A stretch of 64,000 bases of DNA from JBPEWY01 sp965224095 (GTDB lineage: Bacteria > Bacteroidota > Bacteroidia > Flavobacteriales > Flavobacteriaceae). Each line of letters begins with the position of its first letter. The first letter of the stretch is position 1. The position numbers and the translations under genes were made by a program. The notes beneath the pieces are model-generated. The model did no database searches, was not told where the DNA came from, and saw only the letters and a program-made list of their open reading frames with translations. Where the stretch lies: contig OZ245039.1 in assembly GCA_965224095.1 (NCBI GenBank), forward strand, positions 744,001 through 808,000. The letters are read 5' to 3'. Shown piece by piece: positions 18,387 through 26,880 of this stretch.

Positions 18387-21300
18387 TTAAAATCCAAGGT
18401 TTAGTCCAAAAGTGATTTGTCTCAATGGAGGTAGAATACTGTTTCCTAATTGCTCTGGATCTCTATAATCATATCCTGTAATTGTAAACAGGTTCTGACC
18501 CTGTAGATATATACTTAAGTCTAAACCATAACTTATACTTTTGGGTACTGTATACGTTAATGAAATATTACGTAAACGAATGAAGGATGCATCAGTTACT
18601 GCAGCATCACTATCTCTTTGATATTCACTAGCAGTACCCAAACCATTACCAGGATTTAAATATCCTGAACGCTGTATTGAAGTAATATCACCTGGCTCTT
18701 GCCAACGATTAAATATTTCAACCGGACCATTGCGCCTAAATCCAACTATTGCGTCTTCCCTAAAATGGTTAAAGCCAAGTTGCTTTTTAAATTGAAAGAA
18801 AAAATCCAAAGACAAATTCTTATAACTTATTGAATTACCTAAACCTCCATAGAATTCTGGTGTAAAGTCCTTTATAATTTGTCTATCATCTATTCTATCT
18901 ATATTATCGTCTTGGTTAAAATCTTCAAACTCATAAATTCCAGTATCTGGATTTACACCTAGAGCCTTATAAAAGTGAATGATATTTAAAGATTTACCAA
19001 CCTTATATCTATTTGCAAAAGTTGAATTTTCAATACCATCAAATTTTATTAACTCATTTTTTGGTACTGTGATATTGAAAGTAGTCTTCCAACTGAAGTT
19101 TTTATTTTGAATATTAATTATACTTAAATCTAATTCAAAACCCGTGTTTTCAACAGTTGCATCAAAATTACCTTCCAAACTATTAAAACCAGTGGTTGCT
19201 GCTAAAGGGATGCCAATTAATTGATTTGACGAACGATTTTGATACCAAGACGCATTTAACAATATTCGATCCTTAAAAAGACCTAGTTCCAATGCTGCTT
19301 CAAATTTTTTATTTTCTTCCCACGCTAGCAATGGATTAAAAATACCTGTGGGTTCTAAAGTTGAAACTCCATTGTAATCAAAACTGGTAGTACTGTATGT
19401 GTTTAAAAACCTATAATCTCCTATATTATCACTTCCTGTAACACCATAACTTGTACGTAACTTACCAAAGCTTAATACCGAGTTTTTGTTTAATATATTT
19501 TCATTTGAAAAAATCCATGCTGCCCCAATTGCGCCAAAATTGCCAAACTGTTTTCCTGGACCAAAACGAGAAGACCCGTCTCTTCTTCCGGTTATATTAA
19601 GAATATACTTCCCTTTCCAATTTACATTTATACGTCCAAAAAATGCCTGATAACTATATTCGCTATCTGCGTCCTCAAGTACTTCGATGTTTTCGGCTGC
19701 AGAAATATTACGTAATAATTTATTGCTAGCAAAGCCTCTTCCCGTTTGCACAAACTGCTCTGTCGTTTCCCTCTGAAATGTGGAGCCAAATAATACATCT
19801 AATTTTACTTCATTCCATTTTTGTTTCCAATTTAACTGTGGTTCAATAATCCATGAATTACGAGTAGAACTGTTTGCCCTTATTGATGAATAATTCCTTG
19901 AAGTAAATCCAAACCTAGGATTCCTTGCTGTACTTGGATATATTGAATATGAATCGAGATTAACATTACTATATCCCAAATTAGACCTGATTCCTAAACT
20001 AGGGATTAATTGATATGACACTCCCATATTAGCGATTAGCGTATTAATATTTACTTGGTAGTCTTCTTCTAATCCAGCTAATGGATTATCAAAGGTTTCA
20101 TTTTCCCAATTTATATTACCCTCTTCATCATATAATTCAGGAGCATTAGGCTCAATAGTATAAGCCAAATTAGTTAAATCTGTACGTGGTAATTTGTTCT
20201 TTTCAATAGTATAATTTGTGGACAAATTCACCTTAAAACGATCATCTTGTGACTTATGATTGATGTGACTAAATGCGGTTGATTTTTTATAGTTAGCATC
20301 ACCTGGAAAAACTGTCGTTTCTTTTTGATGTGCCCCACTAATTAAAAATTGAGTCTGTTGACTACCACCAGATACCGAAAGTTGTGCATTATTTCTATAA
20401 GCCGTTCTACCTATTAAAACTTTTTGCCAATCTGTATATCGGTTTTGATCCCAAGTTTTAAGATCGGGCCAGACAAAATCAAAAAAAGGATTGTCGAAAA
20501 AGGCACCAAAACCATCTCCAAAAATACCTTCCCTACGAACTTCTAAATATTGTTCGGTATCCATTAAGTCTCTAAAATGACTAACATTGCCTAATGTAGT
20601 ACTCACATTTGCTTTAAATTGTGTTTTTCCAGACATCCCTTTTTTGGTTGTTATCAAAACTACTCCGTTTGCACCTCTAGACCCATAAATTGCAGTAGCA
20701 TCTGCGTCTTTTAGCACTTCAATACTTTCAATATCTGATAGGCTAATTGCATTTAAGGGGCTAACATTTCCTTGATTTATACTTGCAGAAATTTCAGGAG
20801 ACTCGAGTGATGAAGAACCAAATGGGACTCCATCAATTATAAATAAAGGGTCAGTCCCTCCATTAATAAAGTTCTTTCCTCTAATTTCAATTTTAAACCC
20901 TCCTCCAGGGACACCTGTATTTTGCACAATATTTACACCAGGAATATATCCTTGTATAGCCCCTAACGGATTATTAACAGGCTGTCTTTCAATGGTTTTT
21001 GCTTCTATTTTAGAAATACTTCCTGTGGCTTCTCTTTGCGTTGTTTTATAATACCCAGCATTAATTGTTACTTCGTTAAGTTGGCTTACATCTTCTTTGA
21101 GTGTAACATTTATGGTGGTTTGATTACCAACCGTTATTTCTTGGGTTTCGAGACCTAGAAATGAGAATACCAATACATTAGCCTTATCTGTTACAGTAAT
21201 ATTATAACTGCCTTCGAAGTTGGTTGTAGTACCTTTGGTTGTACCTTTGACTAGCACTGTAGCCCCTACCACTGGGAGACCAGCCTCATCTGTTACTTTA

Positions 21301-21692
21301 CCAGATACCTGTTTCTGCTGGCTTTTGGATTTTTCCTTTATAGTAATTCGATTGTCCGCTCCCAAAATCACATTGAACTTTCCTTTGGGAAGCGTTTGCT
21401 GTAACAACTTACCTACACTTGTAACTCCTTTTCTTAACTGAACTTTTGGAGCATCTTTGAAGAGTTCTTGCGGATAGATGAAAGAATATTTTGTTTGTGT
21501 TTTTATGATTTTAAAAACTTCATCGACCGACATGACCTCATCTTGATCGATCTTGATTTTTTCTTGTGCATTGGTTATATCAGTATTTAAACTGAAGACC
21601 GTTGTGCAGAGTAAGAAAATGAATGTTCTCATAATCATTAATAACATCCGTTTGCCATAATTGGCATGGATTTTAATTGATTTAATTTCCAT
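18387..21692 (-). CDS. SusC/RagA TonB-dependent transporter with N-terminal STN signalling domain
   Basis: A 1101-residue outer-membrane receptor. After the signal peptide, residues about 45-115 form an STN (secretin/TonB short N-terminal) domain (VDEVFKIIKTQTKYSFIY), the part that contacts a FecR anti-sigma factor. Residues about 128-205 are a carboxypeptidase-regulatory-like beta domain (GKVTDEAGLPVVGATVLVKG). The plug (about 215-330, with IEIRGKNFINGGTDPLFIIDGVP and VLKDADATAIYGSRGANGVVLI) and a beta barrel ending in LNLGF follow. The STN domain and the neighbouring fecR and sigma genes show substrate-induced cell-surface signalling. susD begins 16 nt downstream. Confidence 0.95.
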   Translation of the reverse strand: MEIKSIKIHANYGKRMLLMIMRTFIFLLCTTVFSLNTDITNAQEKIKIDQDEVMSVDEVFKIIKTQTKYSFIYPQELFKDAPKVQLRKGVTSVGKLLQQTLPKGKFNVILGADNRITIKEKSKSQQKQVSGKVTDEAGLPVVGATVLVKGTTKGTTTNFEGSYNITVTDKANVLVFSFLGLETQEITVGNQTTINVTLKEDVSQLNEVTINAGYYKTTQREATGSISKIEAKTIERQPVNNPLGAIQGYIPGVNIVQNTGVPGGGFKIEIRGKNFINGGTDPLFIIDGVPFGSSSLESPEISASINQGNVSPLNAISLSDIESIEVLKDADATAIYGSRGANGVVLITTKKGMSGKTQFKANVSTTLGNVSHFRDLMDTEQYLEVRREGIFGDGFGAFFDNPFFDFVWPDLKTWDQNRYTDWQKVLIGRTAYRNNAQLSVSGGSQQTQFLISGAHQKETTVFPGDANYKKSTAFSHINHKSQDDRFKVNLSTNYTIEKNKLPRTDLTNLAYTIEPNAPELYDEEGNINWENETFDNPLAGLEEDYQVNINTLIANMGVSYQLIPSLGIRSNLGYSNVNLDSYSIYPSTARNPRFGFTSRNYSSIRANSSTRNSWIIEPQLNWKQKWNEVKLDVLFGSTFQRETTEQFVQTGRGFASNKLLRNISAAENIEVLEDADSEYSYQAFFGRINVNWKGKYILNITGRRDGSSRFGPGKQFGNFGAIGAAWIFSNENILNKNSVLSFGKLRTSYGVTGSDNIGDYRFLNTYSTTSFDYNGVSTLEPTGIFNPLLAWEENKKFEAALELGLFKDRILLNASWYQNRSSNQLIGIPLAATTGFNSLEGNFDATVENTGFELDLSIINIQNKNFSWKTTFNITVPKNELIKFDGIENSTFANRYKVGKSLNIIHFYKALGVNPDTGIYEFEDFNQDDNIDRIDDRQIIKDFTPEFYGGLGNSISYKNLSLDFFFQFKKQLGFNHFREDAIVGFRRNGPVEIFNRWQEPGDITSIQRSGYLNPGNGLGTASEYQRDSDAAVTDASFIRLRNISLTYTVPKSISYGLDLSIYLQGQNLFTITGYDYRDPEQLGNSILPPLRQITFGLNLGF

Positions 21693-21739
21693 AAATTTGC
21701 ATTGTTGTTAGTTAGACATTAGTTTAATTAATTCACTAT

Positions 21740-21787
21740 AAGGGACGGAGTTTAAGTCACGTCGAAATGGTTGAACTTCGTTCCCTT
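21740..21787 (-). promoter_or_regulatory. Hairpin between fecR and susC
   Basis: AAGGGACGGAGTT and an arm reading GAACTTCGTTCCCTT form an imperfect stem of about 13 bp in the 103-nt fecR-susC gap. A hairpin here could attenuate fecR read-through into susC or protect the susC transcript end. There is no strong T run, so I call it regulatory only tentatively. Confidence 0.35.
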
Positions 21788-21795
21788 TTTATTTA

Positions 21796-22956
21796 TCACC
21801 TAAGTGTTATGGTTTTGTTATTGATTTCATAGTTTTTGATGACTCCGAAATTTTTAATATCGTTTAATATATTAACTATGTCTTGTTCTTTATTTAATGA
21901 ACCGACAAAACGTATGTTTTCTAATTCTTCATTAGCAAATACAACTTCTAAATCATACCAACGCGATAAGGTCTTCATAATATCTTTTAACGTTTTACCT
22001 TCGAAACTAAAGATTCCATCTTTCCAAGATATTTCATCATAGACTTCTATAGTTTTTATCGTGATTGTATTTGCAAGTATATCTAAATTTGACTGTTGAG
22101 ACGGTTCTAGTATTTTGTTAATACCTCCAGATGTTACAGCAACTTTACCTTCTACAAGTGTTGTATATATGTTCGTTTCTTCTTTATAGGCTTTGATATT
22201 GAACTCGGTACCTAATACTTCTACTTCTTGATTATTATTATATACCTGGAATTTAGATCCGTTATGTTCTGGACTAGGTGATACATCGAAATAAGCTTCT
22301 CCATACACAAGCTCTACCTGACGGCTCTTGCCGTCGGTAAAACTTACTGGGTATTTAAGTTGGGTTTCTGAATTCAACCATACCTGTGTACCATCTGCTA
22401 GGGTGATCTGGAATTGTTCCCCTCTAGCTGTTGTTAAATAGTTATTGACTAATTCCTGGGAAGTACTATTATTATATACTATTTGCTCACCATTACTAGT
22501 AGCGTTTTGCGTTTGATAGGTTTGACCTTTTATAAGGGCTACAACGGTACCGTCTTCTAATGTTAATGTTGCTTTATCTGAACCTGTCTCGATTTGGTTA
22601 TTGACAATAATTGGCTCAACAAATTGTGATTCTGTATTACTTGTTTTGAAAAACCAAATGCCCGCCGTGATTAGTATTGCAACTGATGCTGCAGCTGCAT
22701 ATTTATATATTGCTTTGGTTTTAAGACGGTATGCGAATGATTTTTCTTTACGAATAATCCGAAGCAATTGCTCTACTGTTTTTTGATGGTCTGTTTTATT
22801 CATACTACAAATAATAGCGTAATAGGTTTTTATATACTCTTTGAATAGACGCTCATTGGATGGATTACTAATCCAATGGGTAAGGGTATCTAAATCTGCA
22901 GCCGTGGCAGAATTAGTAATGTACTTTACTATTAATTCTTCAATTTTTTTATTCAT
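21796..22956 (-). CDS. FecR-family anti-sigma factor
   Basis: A 386-residue inner-membrane protein that transmits the signal from the SusC STN domain to the ECF sigma factor. The ATG at 22956 (MNKKIEELIVKYI) is preferred over a TTG four codons upstream. Residues 1-80 are the cytoplasmic sigma-binding part, about 86-105 a single membrane helix (YAAAASVAILITAGIWFF), and the rest is periplasmic with the FecR core (TTARGEQFQITLADGTQVWLN, FTDGKSRQVELVYGEAYFDV) and a C-terminal STN-binding segment (LKDIMKTLSRWYDLEV). It is transcribed away from the sigma gene and toward susC. Confidence 0.95.
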   Translation of the reverse strand: MNKKIEELIVKYITNSATAADLDTLTHWISNPSNERLFKEYIKTYYAIICSMNKTDHQKTVEQLLRIIRKEKSFAYRLKTKAIYKYAAAASVAILITAGIWFFKTSNTESQFVEPIIVNNQIETGSDKATLTLEDGTVVALIKGQTYQTQNATSNGEQIVYNNSTSQELVNNYLTTARGEQFQITLADGTQVWLNSETQLKYPVSFTDGKSRQVELVYGEAYFDVSPSPEHNGSKFQVYNNNQEVEVLGTEFNIKAYKEETNIYTTLVEGKVAVTSGGINKILEPSQQSNLDILANTITIKTIEVYDEISWKDGIFSFEGKTLKDIMKTLSRWYDLEVVFANEELENIRFVGSLNKEQDIVNILNDIKNFGVIKNYEINNKTITLR

Positions 22957-23088
22957 TCTTGAGGACAATCATTTATATAAAGGCAAAGCCGATTTTAAAA
23001 ACCCTTGCTTTTTGATATTTTTTTTTACTTTTTGTTGTTTTTTTTATAACCTTTACATGATTTTTGATAGCATTTATTACTTAATAAT
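22957..23088. promoter_or_regulatory. Divergent promoter region between fecR and the ECF sigma gene
   Basis: A 132-nt AT-rich gap separates the divergently transcribed fecR and sigma genes, so promoters for both must lie here. It contains long T runs and one TACTTTTTG stretch close to the Bacteroidota -7 consensus TAnnTTTG reading toward the sigma gene. I cannot assign exact promoter positions. Confidence 0.4.
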
Positions 23089-23679
23089 ATGTCTTATACA
23101 TTTGAAAATGAGTCTGTTTTGATCGCCGATTTAAAGGCAGGACATGAGCAAGCTTATGTTTATTTAGTAAAGACTTATCACAATTCTCTTTTTAATTATG
23201 CTTTTAGTTTAACTAAAGACAGGATGATGGCTCAAGACATTGTGCAGGAGTTGTTTATATATATATGGAAGCGACGAAAAAGATTGGACAACATATATTC
23301 ATTAAAGAATTATTTATATAAAATAGCGTACCACCAGTTTGCTAATGAGTACCGAAAAAGTAATACCATAACTGCCCTAGAACGGAGCTATATGGAAGCT
23401 ATTAATGAAGCAGTTGATGATAGTAATGCTGAACTTCTTAAGCGTAAAATAGCTATTGTTACCAATGAAATAGCCAATTTGCCTAAACGTTGTAAGGAGA
23501 CTTTTTTATTAAGTAAAAAGGAAGGACTTACCAATATCGAAATTGCGGAGTATCTGGATATATCTGTTAAGACTGTTGAAGGGCATATGACTAAAGCGTT
23601 TAGTATTTTGAGGAAACGAGTTGGTGAGAAGTTGAATACTTTATTGTTTCTTCTATTTGGGAAAAAACTTACTCATTAA
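23089..23679 (+). CDS. ECF RNA polymerase sigma factor
   Basis: A 196-residue sigma-70 family factor of the ECF type common before fecR/susCD in Bacteroidota. Region 2 covers about 12-90 (AYVYLVKTYHNSLFNYAFSL, AQDIVQELFIYIWKRR). Region 4 covers about 130-185 (LPKRCKETFLLSKKEGLTNIEIAEYLDISVKTVEGHM) with a helix-turn-helix. Unusually for many such loci it is divergent from fecR rather than upstream in the same operon. It is expected to activate the fecR/susC promoter when SusC binds its ligand. Confidence 0.95.
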   Translation: MSYTFENESVLIADLKAGHEQAYVYLVKTYHNSLFNYAFSLTKDRMMAQDIVQELFIYIWKRRKRLDNIYSLKNYLYKIAYHQFANEYRKSNTITALERSYMEAINEAVDDSNAELLKRKIAIVTNEIANLPKRCKETFLLSKKEGLTNIEIAEYLDISVKTVEGHMTKAFSILRKRVGEKLNTLLFLLFGKKLTH

Positions 23680-23755
23680 TATAACTGCTCGCCAGGCACA
23701 TTAACTTACATCTAGGCTGTATTTTAATGTTTGGGAAGCTTTATCATATGAGGTG

Positions 23756-24242
23756 TTAAATATTGAAAGGCCCATACTCTACCTTCACGTTTTCTAAATC
23801 TTCATGCAATTCAATATACAACCCATATGTAAAGCCCAACTGGTTCATGTACTCGTTTATCTTTTTGTAATCATAGTCCTTTTTATGATTTTTCCAAGCC
23901 ATTTTAACTTCAATTTCGATTAGGTTTTCGTCCGTGTTTCGTTTATAAACTATTATATCAGGATAAACAAAGCTCGAGCCTTCTTTGGTTTTGTCCCAGT
24001 TTAAAATTTTACCCATGAGATTTCCTAGCTCGTCTTGATTTTAATAATCATGACACATGCGATTATACTCTACATCTACATGATAACCATATTCTGAAAA
24101 AATGGTTCTCTAAATATATTGCGAGTCTATGCGTTACTGTCCTTTTGTTAATATTGTACTTATTGCTTAATAGGTAAGTGTCATTTTTGTACAAATTGAC
24201 AATTGCTTTTTGGATAAGGCTACGAACTAATTGGTTTTCCAT
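23756..24242 (-). pseudogene. Decayed PD-(D/E)XK nuclease-like gene
   Basis: Reading leftward from an ATG at 24242, a frame of about 47 codons (MENQLVRSLIQKAIVNLY...) continues in another frame after a six-base A run (24097-24102), giving SEYGYHVDVEYNRM. It then meets an in-frame TAA at 24041-24043, and carries on as the open 86-codon frame ending at 23756. Rejoined, it would be about 160 residues with a VDVEYNR strand, a YPDIIVYKR strand and an IEVKMAW strand, which is the order of a PD-(D/E)XK nuclease core. One frameshift and one stop argue for a pseudogene; sequencing error is a weaker explanation because two lesions are needed. Confidence 0.6.
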
Positions 24243-24315
24243 ATTATACAGCTATTTTAATAAAATCTCTTTTATTTGAGACTATGTTATTATTTAGTGG
24301 TTTTAATATTTGTTA

Positions 24316-25055
24316 TTAAACTTTACCGTATAACAATTTGCATTTAAAGTCTGATATTTTAACCGGTGTAATGGTTTGAAAAATATTTATTCTTGGATAA
24401 TACTCTTTAACAATTTCTGTTATTTGTTCAACAAAGTCTTTTTCTGCTTTATCACCTATTATAATACTTTGTAGTGATTCTCTTTTAAAAGGTACTCTTC
24501 CTATTTGGCCTTTAAGAAGTCTTAATTCCTTTTCATAACTCCATTTTTCTGTCTTTTTATAAAACAGATCAATGATATGGTTTGGTTCTGATATTGGATT
24601 ATATTCTCTCTCAAAGATTTGAGATACATAGTGAATAGGAAGCACATTGTGAAAAAATGTTGAATCTGTGCTAATATCAAATTGCATACAAAGCCCGGTA
24701 TTTTTTTTAGCATAAATTTCCCAGAGCTCTTCATTCATGGGGTACATTGTAAAGCAAGCAATTCCAAAACTATTGACAAACTCAACTACCTTGGTTTGAG
24801 CAAACTCTTGCATTTTTTTTGGCTTATACTTTCATTAAAGTAATGCTTGGTTCTTTCATCTGAAATGCTATTTGAAATTGTGTCATATAGTAGCTTTTGT
24901 TCATCCGGGTCGCTGGAAATTTTAACAAACTCTGGGTTTGAATCCATTTCGTCATTAAGTGAGTTTCTATCAGAGAACCAGACATAACCATTCTTTAATT
25001 CACTTATCGTATTTTCGTTAGGTGGTCCAAACCGGAATACAAATGGTCTTCCCAA
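24316..25055 (-). pseudogene. Frameshifted DUF2971-family gene
   Basis: Two overlapping leftward frames (25055-24786 and 24813-24316) read as one protein. The first gives FRFGPPNENTISELKNGYVWFSDRN, and the second CFTMYPMNEELWEIYAKKNTGLCMQFDI. This is the DUF2971 order (an opening Tyr/Phe-x-Tyr/Phe-Arg/Gly-Pro motif, then a Cys-Phe strand and the Trp-x-x-Tyr motif). The break is at an eight-base T run (24813-24820), typical of slippage. The first frame has only a TTG start, seven nt from the terminator at the island boundary, so the true N-terminus may have been clipped. DUF2971 proteins occur often in defence islands; function not established here. Confidence 0.65.
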
Positions 25056-25061
25056 AAAATA

Positions 25062-25089
25062 GCCTCAGAAGCATTAAATCTTCTGAGGC
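25062..25089 (-). terminator. Terminator hairpin downstream of the second tRNA-Arg fragment
   Basis: GCCTCAGAAG pairs perfectly with CTTCTGAGGC around an 8-nt loop. A leftward transcript would end in a U run (the A run at 25054-25059). It lies 14 nt beyond the tRNA-Arg 3' fragment, the place where the original tRNA transcript would have ended. Confidence 0.8.
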
Positions 25090-25103
25090 CTTATAAATAC
25101 TAG

Positions 25104-25145
25104 TGATCGCGAAGGGATTCGAACCTGTGACCGTCTGCTTAGAAG
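25104..25145 (-). repeat. tRNA-Arg 3' half duplication (distal att site of island B)
   Basis: Thirty-nine of 42 bases match the intact tRNA-Arg at 34859-34900, from the discriminator base through acceptor, T-arm, variable loop and anticodon stem into the anticodon loop, where similarity ends abruptly. A duplication of a tRNA 3' part ending in the anticodon loop is the classic footprint of a tyrosine integrase. Two of the mismatches fall in the T-stem and leave it mispaired, so the fragment is not a functional tRNA. Confidence 0.85.
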
Positions 25146-25253
25146 CGACTTTTGAACGTTTTTTTGATTTTTCAAATTACTATTTATTTTACTGAAAATC
25201 AGCTAGTTAAATACATTTTGTTAGTTTTTGTATTCATTTAAATTCAAGGATTT

Positions 25254-25273
25254 GTTTGCAAATTGTTTGCAAA
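25254..25273 (+). repeat. Paired arm-type repeats, left end of island B
   Basis: GTTTGCAAA occurs at 25254-25262 and 25265-25273, 11 bp apart start to start. The same pair with the same spacing is at 34791-34810. The position between att site and integrase start, about one helical turn spacing, and recurrence at the opposite end fit arm-binding sites for the integrase; overlap with the integrase promoter could also give autoregulation. Confidence 0.65.
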
Positions 25274-25295
25274 TTTTTTTCTTAACTTGAAGTCT

Positions 25296-26516
25296 ATGAG
25301 GACGTATTTAACACTTTTATTAGATACCAGAAGGCTTAAAAAAGATGGCTCCTACCCCATCATTTTTCGCCTTACTCATCTTAGAAAAACAACCTCAATT
25401 GCAACCGGATATTCTATAGCAAATCAATATTGGGATACGCAAAAATGTTCTGTTAAAAAAAGCTATACTAAGGTAGAATCGATAGCCCGATTAAACACAC
25501 TTCTTTTAAAAGAAGAGGCAAGAGCAAACGACATCATCAATAAACTTTATGACCAGGGAAAACTCAACTATATGTCGATTACCCAGGTCAAAAAACGAAT
25601 AATTCTAAAAAGTACTTATGAATCTTTTTACGAATACGGTGAAACGCTTGTTGAAGATTTAAAAGCCTCGCATAGATACGGAACCGCAAGAAATTATAAA
25701 GGGATCATCTCAGTATTAAGAAAATTCACCAAAGGAAAAGACCTGAAATTTAACGAACTCAATTATGACTTCATCAAAAAGTTTGAGCGTTATCACTTAT
25801 CAAAAGGCAATAGTTGGAATGGTCTTTCAACCTATCTGAGAGCCATTAAGGCAATTTATAATAAGGGTATTAAAGCAGGATTAATTGAAAAAGAAGCTTA
25901 TCCCTTTACCTACTATTCCATTCGGCAAACACCAACAGAAAAAAGAGCCTTAAGTGTTGAAGATTTAAGAAAAATCATGAATTTAGAACTCCCTGTTGAA
26001 TCTACTTTATTCCGTTACCGAAACTATTTTCTGTGTTCTTTCTTTTTATATGGGATGAATTTTACCGATTTAGCCCATCTTAAACTTGAAAATATTATTG
26101 GAGAACGAATTAAATTCAGGAGAAAGAAAACGGCCAAATTATATGATATTAAAATTACCTCACAACTAGCAAAAATTCTTGACCACTATATAAAAAACAA
26201 AAATTTGGAAGATTATATTTTTCCAATTATTAAACGTAACCATCCTTCACATCAGGAAAGAGAAATTGCATGGGAGCGTAAACGATATAATAAGGGGTTG
26301 AAAACTATCGCCAATTTATGCGGCATCGAACAAAAACTTACCACCTACGTTTCAAGACATAGTTTTGCAACACAAGCTATGCTAAATGACGTGCCCTTAC
26401 AGGCAATTTCGGCCATGCTTGGACATAGTAAGTTAAACACCACACAAATATATCTTAAATCGCTTCCTACACAGGTGCTGGACAAATATAATGACCGCCT
26501 TATTAAAGCTATTTAA
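25296..26516 (+). CDS. Tyrosine recombinase (integrase) of island B
   Basis: A 406-residue phage-integrase-family protein of the Bacteroidota type with an N-terminal arm-binding domain (about 1-90), SAM-like core-binding domain (about 95-195) and catalytic domain (about 215-400). I chose the ATG at 25296 (MRTYLTLLLDTRRLKKDG) over a TTG 11 codons upstream. Catalytic motifs are SRHSFATQAM, LGHSKLNTTQIYLK (with the nucleophile Tyr) and the box I region FFLYGMNFTDLAHL. Box I has Asn where most family members have Arg, and the first residue of the usual H-x-x-R motif is Tyr (YVSRH). It lies 150 bp from the distal tRNA-Arg fragment and should catalyse integration at the anticodon loop of that gene. 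Confidence 0.9.
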   Translation: MRTYLTLLLDTRRLKKDGSYPIIFRLTHLRKTTSIATGYSIANQYWDTQKCSVKKSYTKVESIARLNTLLLKEEARANDIINKLYDQGKLNYMSITQVKKRIILKSTYESFYEYGETLVEDLKASHRYGTARNYKGIISVLRKFTKGKDLKFNELNYDFIKKFERYHLSKGNSWNGLSTYLRAIKAIYNKGIKAGLIEKEAYPFTYYSIRQTPTEKRALSVEDLRKIMNLELPVESTLFRYRNYFLCSFFLYGMNFTDLAHLKLENIIGERIKFRRKKTAKLYDIKITSQLAKILDHYIKNKNLEDYIFPIIKRNHPSHQEREIAWERKRYNKGLKTIANLCGIEQKLTTYVSRHSFATQAMLNDVPLQAISAMLGHSKLNTTQIYLKSLPTQVLDKYNDRLIKAI

Positions 26517-26562
26517 ATATGGGCTCGTTAACTCTTAGATATGTCAAATTAAAATTAAAAGA

Positions 26563-26766
26563 CCGCCCCAAAGCCTTACCATAACAAAGCGAATAGGTTC
26601 CGTCTGGTTTTTGTAGTGTTCCAAGAGGATAAACGTCAGGCAAAAATCAGATGGATCGCTTACCTGCTTTTTTACAAATGTTCTTTGACTTTTAGGTGTT
26701 TCGATCGACCCTGAAAAGGGCAGTTGATCGGAACAGCAAGAGGATAACACGCCAAGGCCGTGTTAT
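26563..26766 (+). other. Conserved non-coding block, copy 1 (candidate oriT or structured RNA)
   Basis: About 204 nt between integrase and bfmA, repeated in inverse orientation at 56317-56520 in island C. Over 26576-26752 versus 56331-56507 I count 166 of 177 identical bases with no gaps. Inside are a CCCT-GAAA-AGGG tetraloop hairpin (within 26709-26721) and a terminal hairpin of ATAACACG and CGTGTTAT (26744-26766), whose loop differs from copy 2 while both arms are kept. A 68-codon GTG frame on the minus strand crosses it, but the same frame has an early stop in copy 2, so the block is not coding. Position beside a mobilization gene suggests an origin of transfer; this is inference. Confidence 0.7.
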
Positions 26767-26880
26767 GTTTTGTAATAGATTAAAAATCAATTAGTTACAA
26801 ATGGTCGATCAAAAAATTTTGTTGCAAAAAGTGGGTCAAAGCCCTGGGAAGGCCTGTAAATACTGAAAAAAATTACTGTA

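Larger units (their letters stand above)
10249..25145. mobile_element. Island A: putative tRNA-Arg genomic island carrying a SusCD-type locus, integrase lost
   Basis: The segment is bracketed by two 3' fragments of tRNA-Arg in the same orientation (10249 and 25104), each followed on its outer side by a terminator hairpin. It carries a self-contained sigma/FecR/SusCD/ABC/TlpA gene set and, at its right end, two frameshifted genes. No integrase or mobilization gene is visible, so if it was an element it is fixed. Alternatively the left fragment is a chance or older remnant and the SusCD locus is chromosomal. Confidence 0.45.

Noticed and set aside
18387..23679. A polysaccharide utilisation locus
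   Set aside because: SusC and SusD are present but there is no glycoside hydrolase, polysaccharide lyase, sulfatase or SusE/F-like gene near them.
25104..25145. A second functional tRNA-Arg
   Set aside because: Only the 3' half is present and the T-stem is mispaired; it is an att duplication.
26544..26750. A 68-codon frame on the minus strand across the conserved non-coding block
   Set aside because: It starts with GTG, and the same frame in the second copy (56317-56520) is stopped by TAA after about eight codons although the DNA is 94% identical, so it is not a conserved protein.
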